From: Conidiobolus incongruus B7586
Taxonomy: Eukaryota; Entomophthoromycota; Entomophthoromycetes; Entomophthorales; Conidiobolaceae
NCBI GenBank assembly: GCA_000697335.1
Contig: JNEM01011530.1
Location: 1 to 10,770 of the forward strand
Reading direction: 5' to 3'
DNA: 10,770 nucleotides
Position numbers and translations under genes: made by a program. The notes under the pieces were generated by a model. The model was given only the letters and a program-made list of their open reading frames with translations, was not told where the DNA came from and made no database searches. Shown here in pieces: positions 10,418 to 10,770 of this stretch (position 1 is the stretch's first letter; each line of letters opens with the position of its first letter).

Positions 10418-10770
10418 TATAAATATAGTAGTAGTTAAGCTAATATAGTGTAGAAGAAGACTTAATATAAAAATAATATATGTAGAATATAATAATATAA
10501 TATAACTATAGTATATAAATATAAATAAAATTTAATTAAGCTTTAAATTAAAATAAGTTATTAATATATTAAGATTTATATTAGGTAGTGTTAATATCCT
10601 ATAATATTAATAGAATATAGTCTTAATCTTAAAAATAGTATAAAAGTAAAAAATAATAAGAATTAAAAAAAAACCTAGTTTATAAAATAATTTAATATTA
10701 TTAATATAATTAATTTAACTATATAAGTATAAATTAATTATATAATTTATAGTTAATTAGATTATATGAA
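10418..10770 (-). repeat. Right (5') LTR of the Ty3/gypsy element, cut by window edge
   Basis: 353 bp that align to 5112-5468; the last 37 or so bases lie past the window. It is more A/T-rich than the left LTR, with nearly all differences reading as C-to-T or G-to-A in this copy. The CA terminus of the LTR (element orientation) appears as TA here. The primer-binding site should lie just left of 10418, where the minus strand reads GTAACAACAATAAAAC, but I cannot match it to a particular tRNA. Confidence 0.88.

Larger units (their letters stand above)
5112..10770 (-). mobile_element. Ty3/gypsy LTR retrotransposon, eroded fossil, right end outside window
   Basis: Two long terminal repeats bound about 4.9 kb of internal sequence; full length is probably near 5.7 kb, as only about 37 bases of the right LTR fall outside. 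Read on the minus strand, recognisable parts occur in the order Gag zinc knuckle (about 9380-9415), reverse transcriptase (about 7900-8300, including the TKLD-like motif near 8127-8163 and the catalytic box near 7930-7955), and integrase core (about 6270-6620). Reverse transcriptase before integrase is the Ty3/gypsy order. Protease and RNase H should lie between these parts but I could not place them. The coding region is broken throughout, with dozens of breaks, and cannot be active. CA and TG steps are strongly depleted and TA is in excess (12 TA against 3 CA+TG in 8521-8580), typical of RIP. It looks old, though RIP prevents dating by LTR divergence. Confidence 0.9.

Overview
The window is eukaryotic, most likely nuclear DNA of a filamentous ascomycete fungus. 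Three things point there: two intron-less glutathione S-transferase (GST) genes of the fungal Ure2p-like class, very AT-rich spacers, and a retrotransposon worn down almost entirely by C-to-T and G-to-A change, the pattern left by repeat-induced point mutation (RIP). The species is not identifiable from this alone, and RIP is inferred by eye rather than measured.

Layout. Bases 1-558 hold the 3' two-thirds of a GST gene on the plus strand, entering from the left edge. Bases 559-2842 are a gene-free AT-rich spacer. Bases 2843-3565 hold a complete 240-residue GST gene on the minus strand, with a TATA box and a poly(A) signal. The two GSTs are paralogues, about two-thirds identical where they overlap, and point tail to tail, so they look like an inverted local duplication. 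Bases 3566 to about 4785 are AT-rich and gene-free, containing a few small palindromes.

From about 4785 to the right edge the sequence is mobile-element debris. Bases 4785-5111 (minus) read as the C-terminal part of a mariner-family (DD34D) transposase. It stops at the edge of a Ty3/gypsy LTR retrotransposon, which runs from 5112 past the right edge on the minus strand. That element has a 394-bp left LTR, a polypurine tract, recognisable integrase, reverse transcriptase and Gag zinc-knuckle regions, and a right LTR cut by the window edge. The simplest reading is a retrotransposon inserted into a mariner copy, with the rest of the mariner expected beyond the right edge. The retrotransposon is an old, heavily eroded fossil.

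The two GSTs probably act in cytosolic glutathione chemistry (detoxification or thiol-disulfide exchange). The mobile elements show no functional link to them. I see no undescribed multi-gene system here; the points of interest are the tail-to-tail GST pair, the nested insertion and the sharp change in mutational pattern between the GST region and the element.
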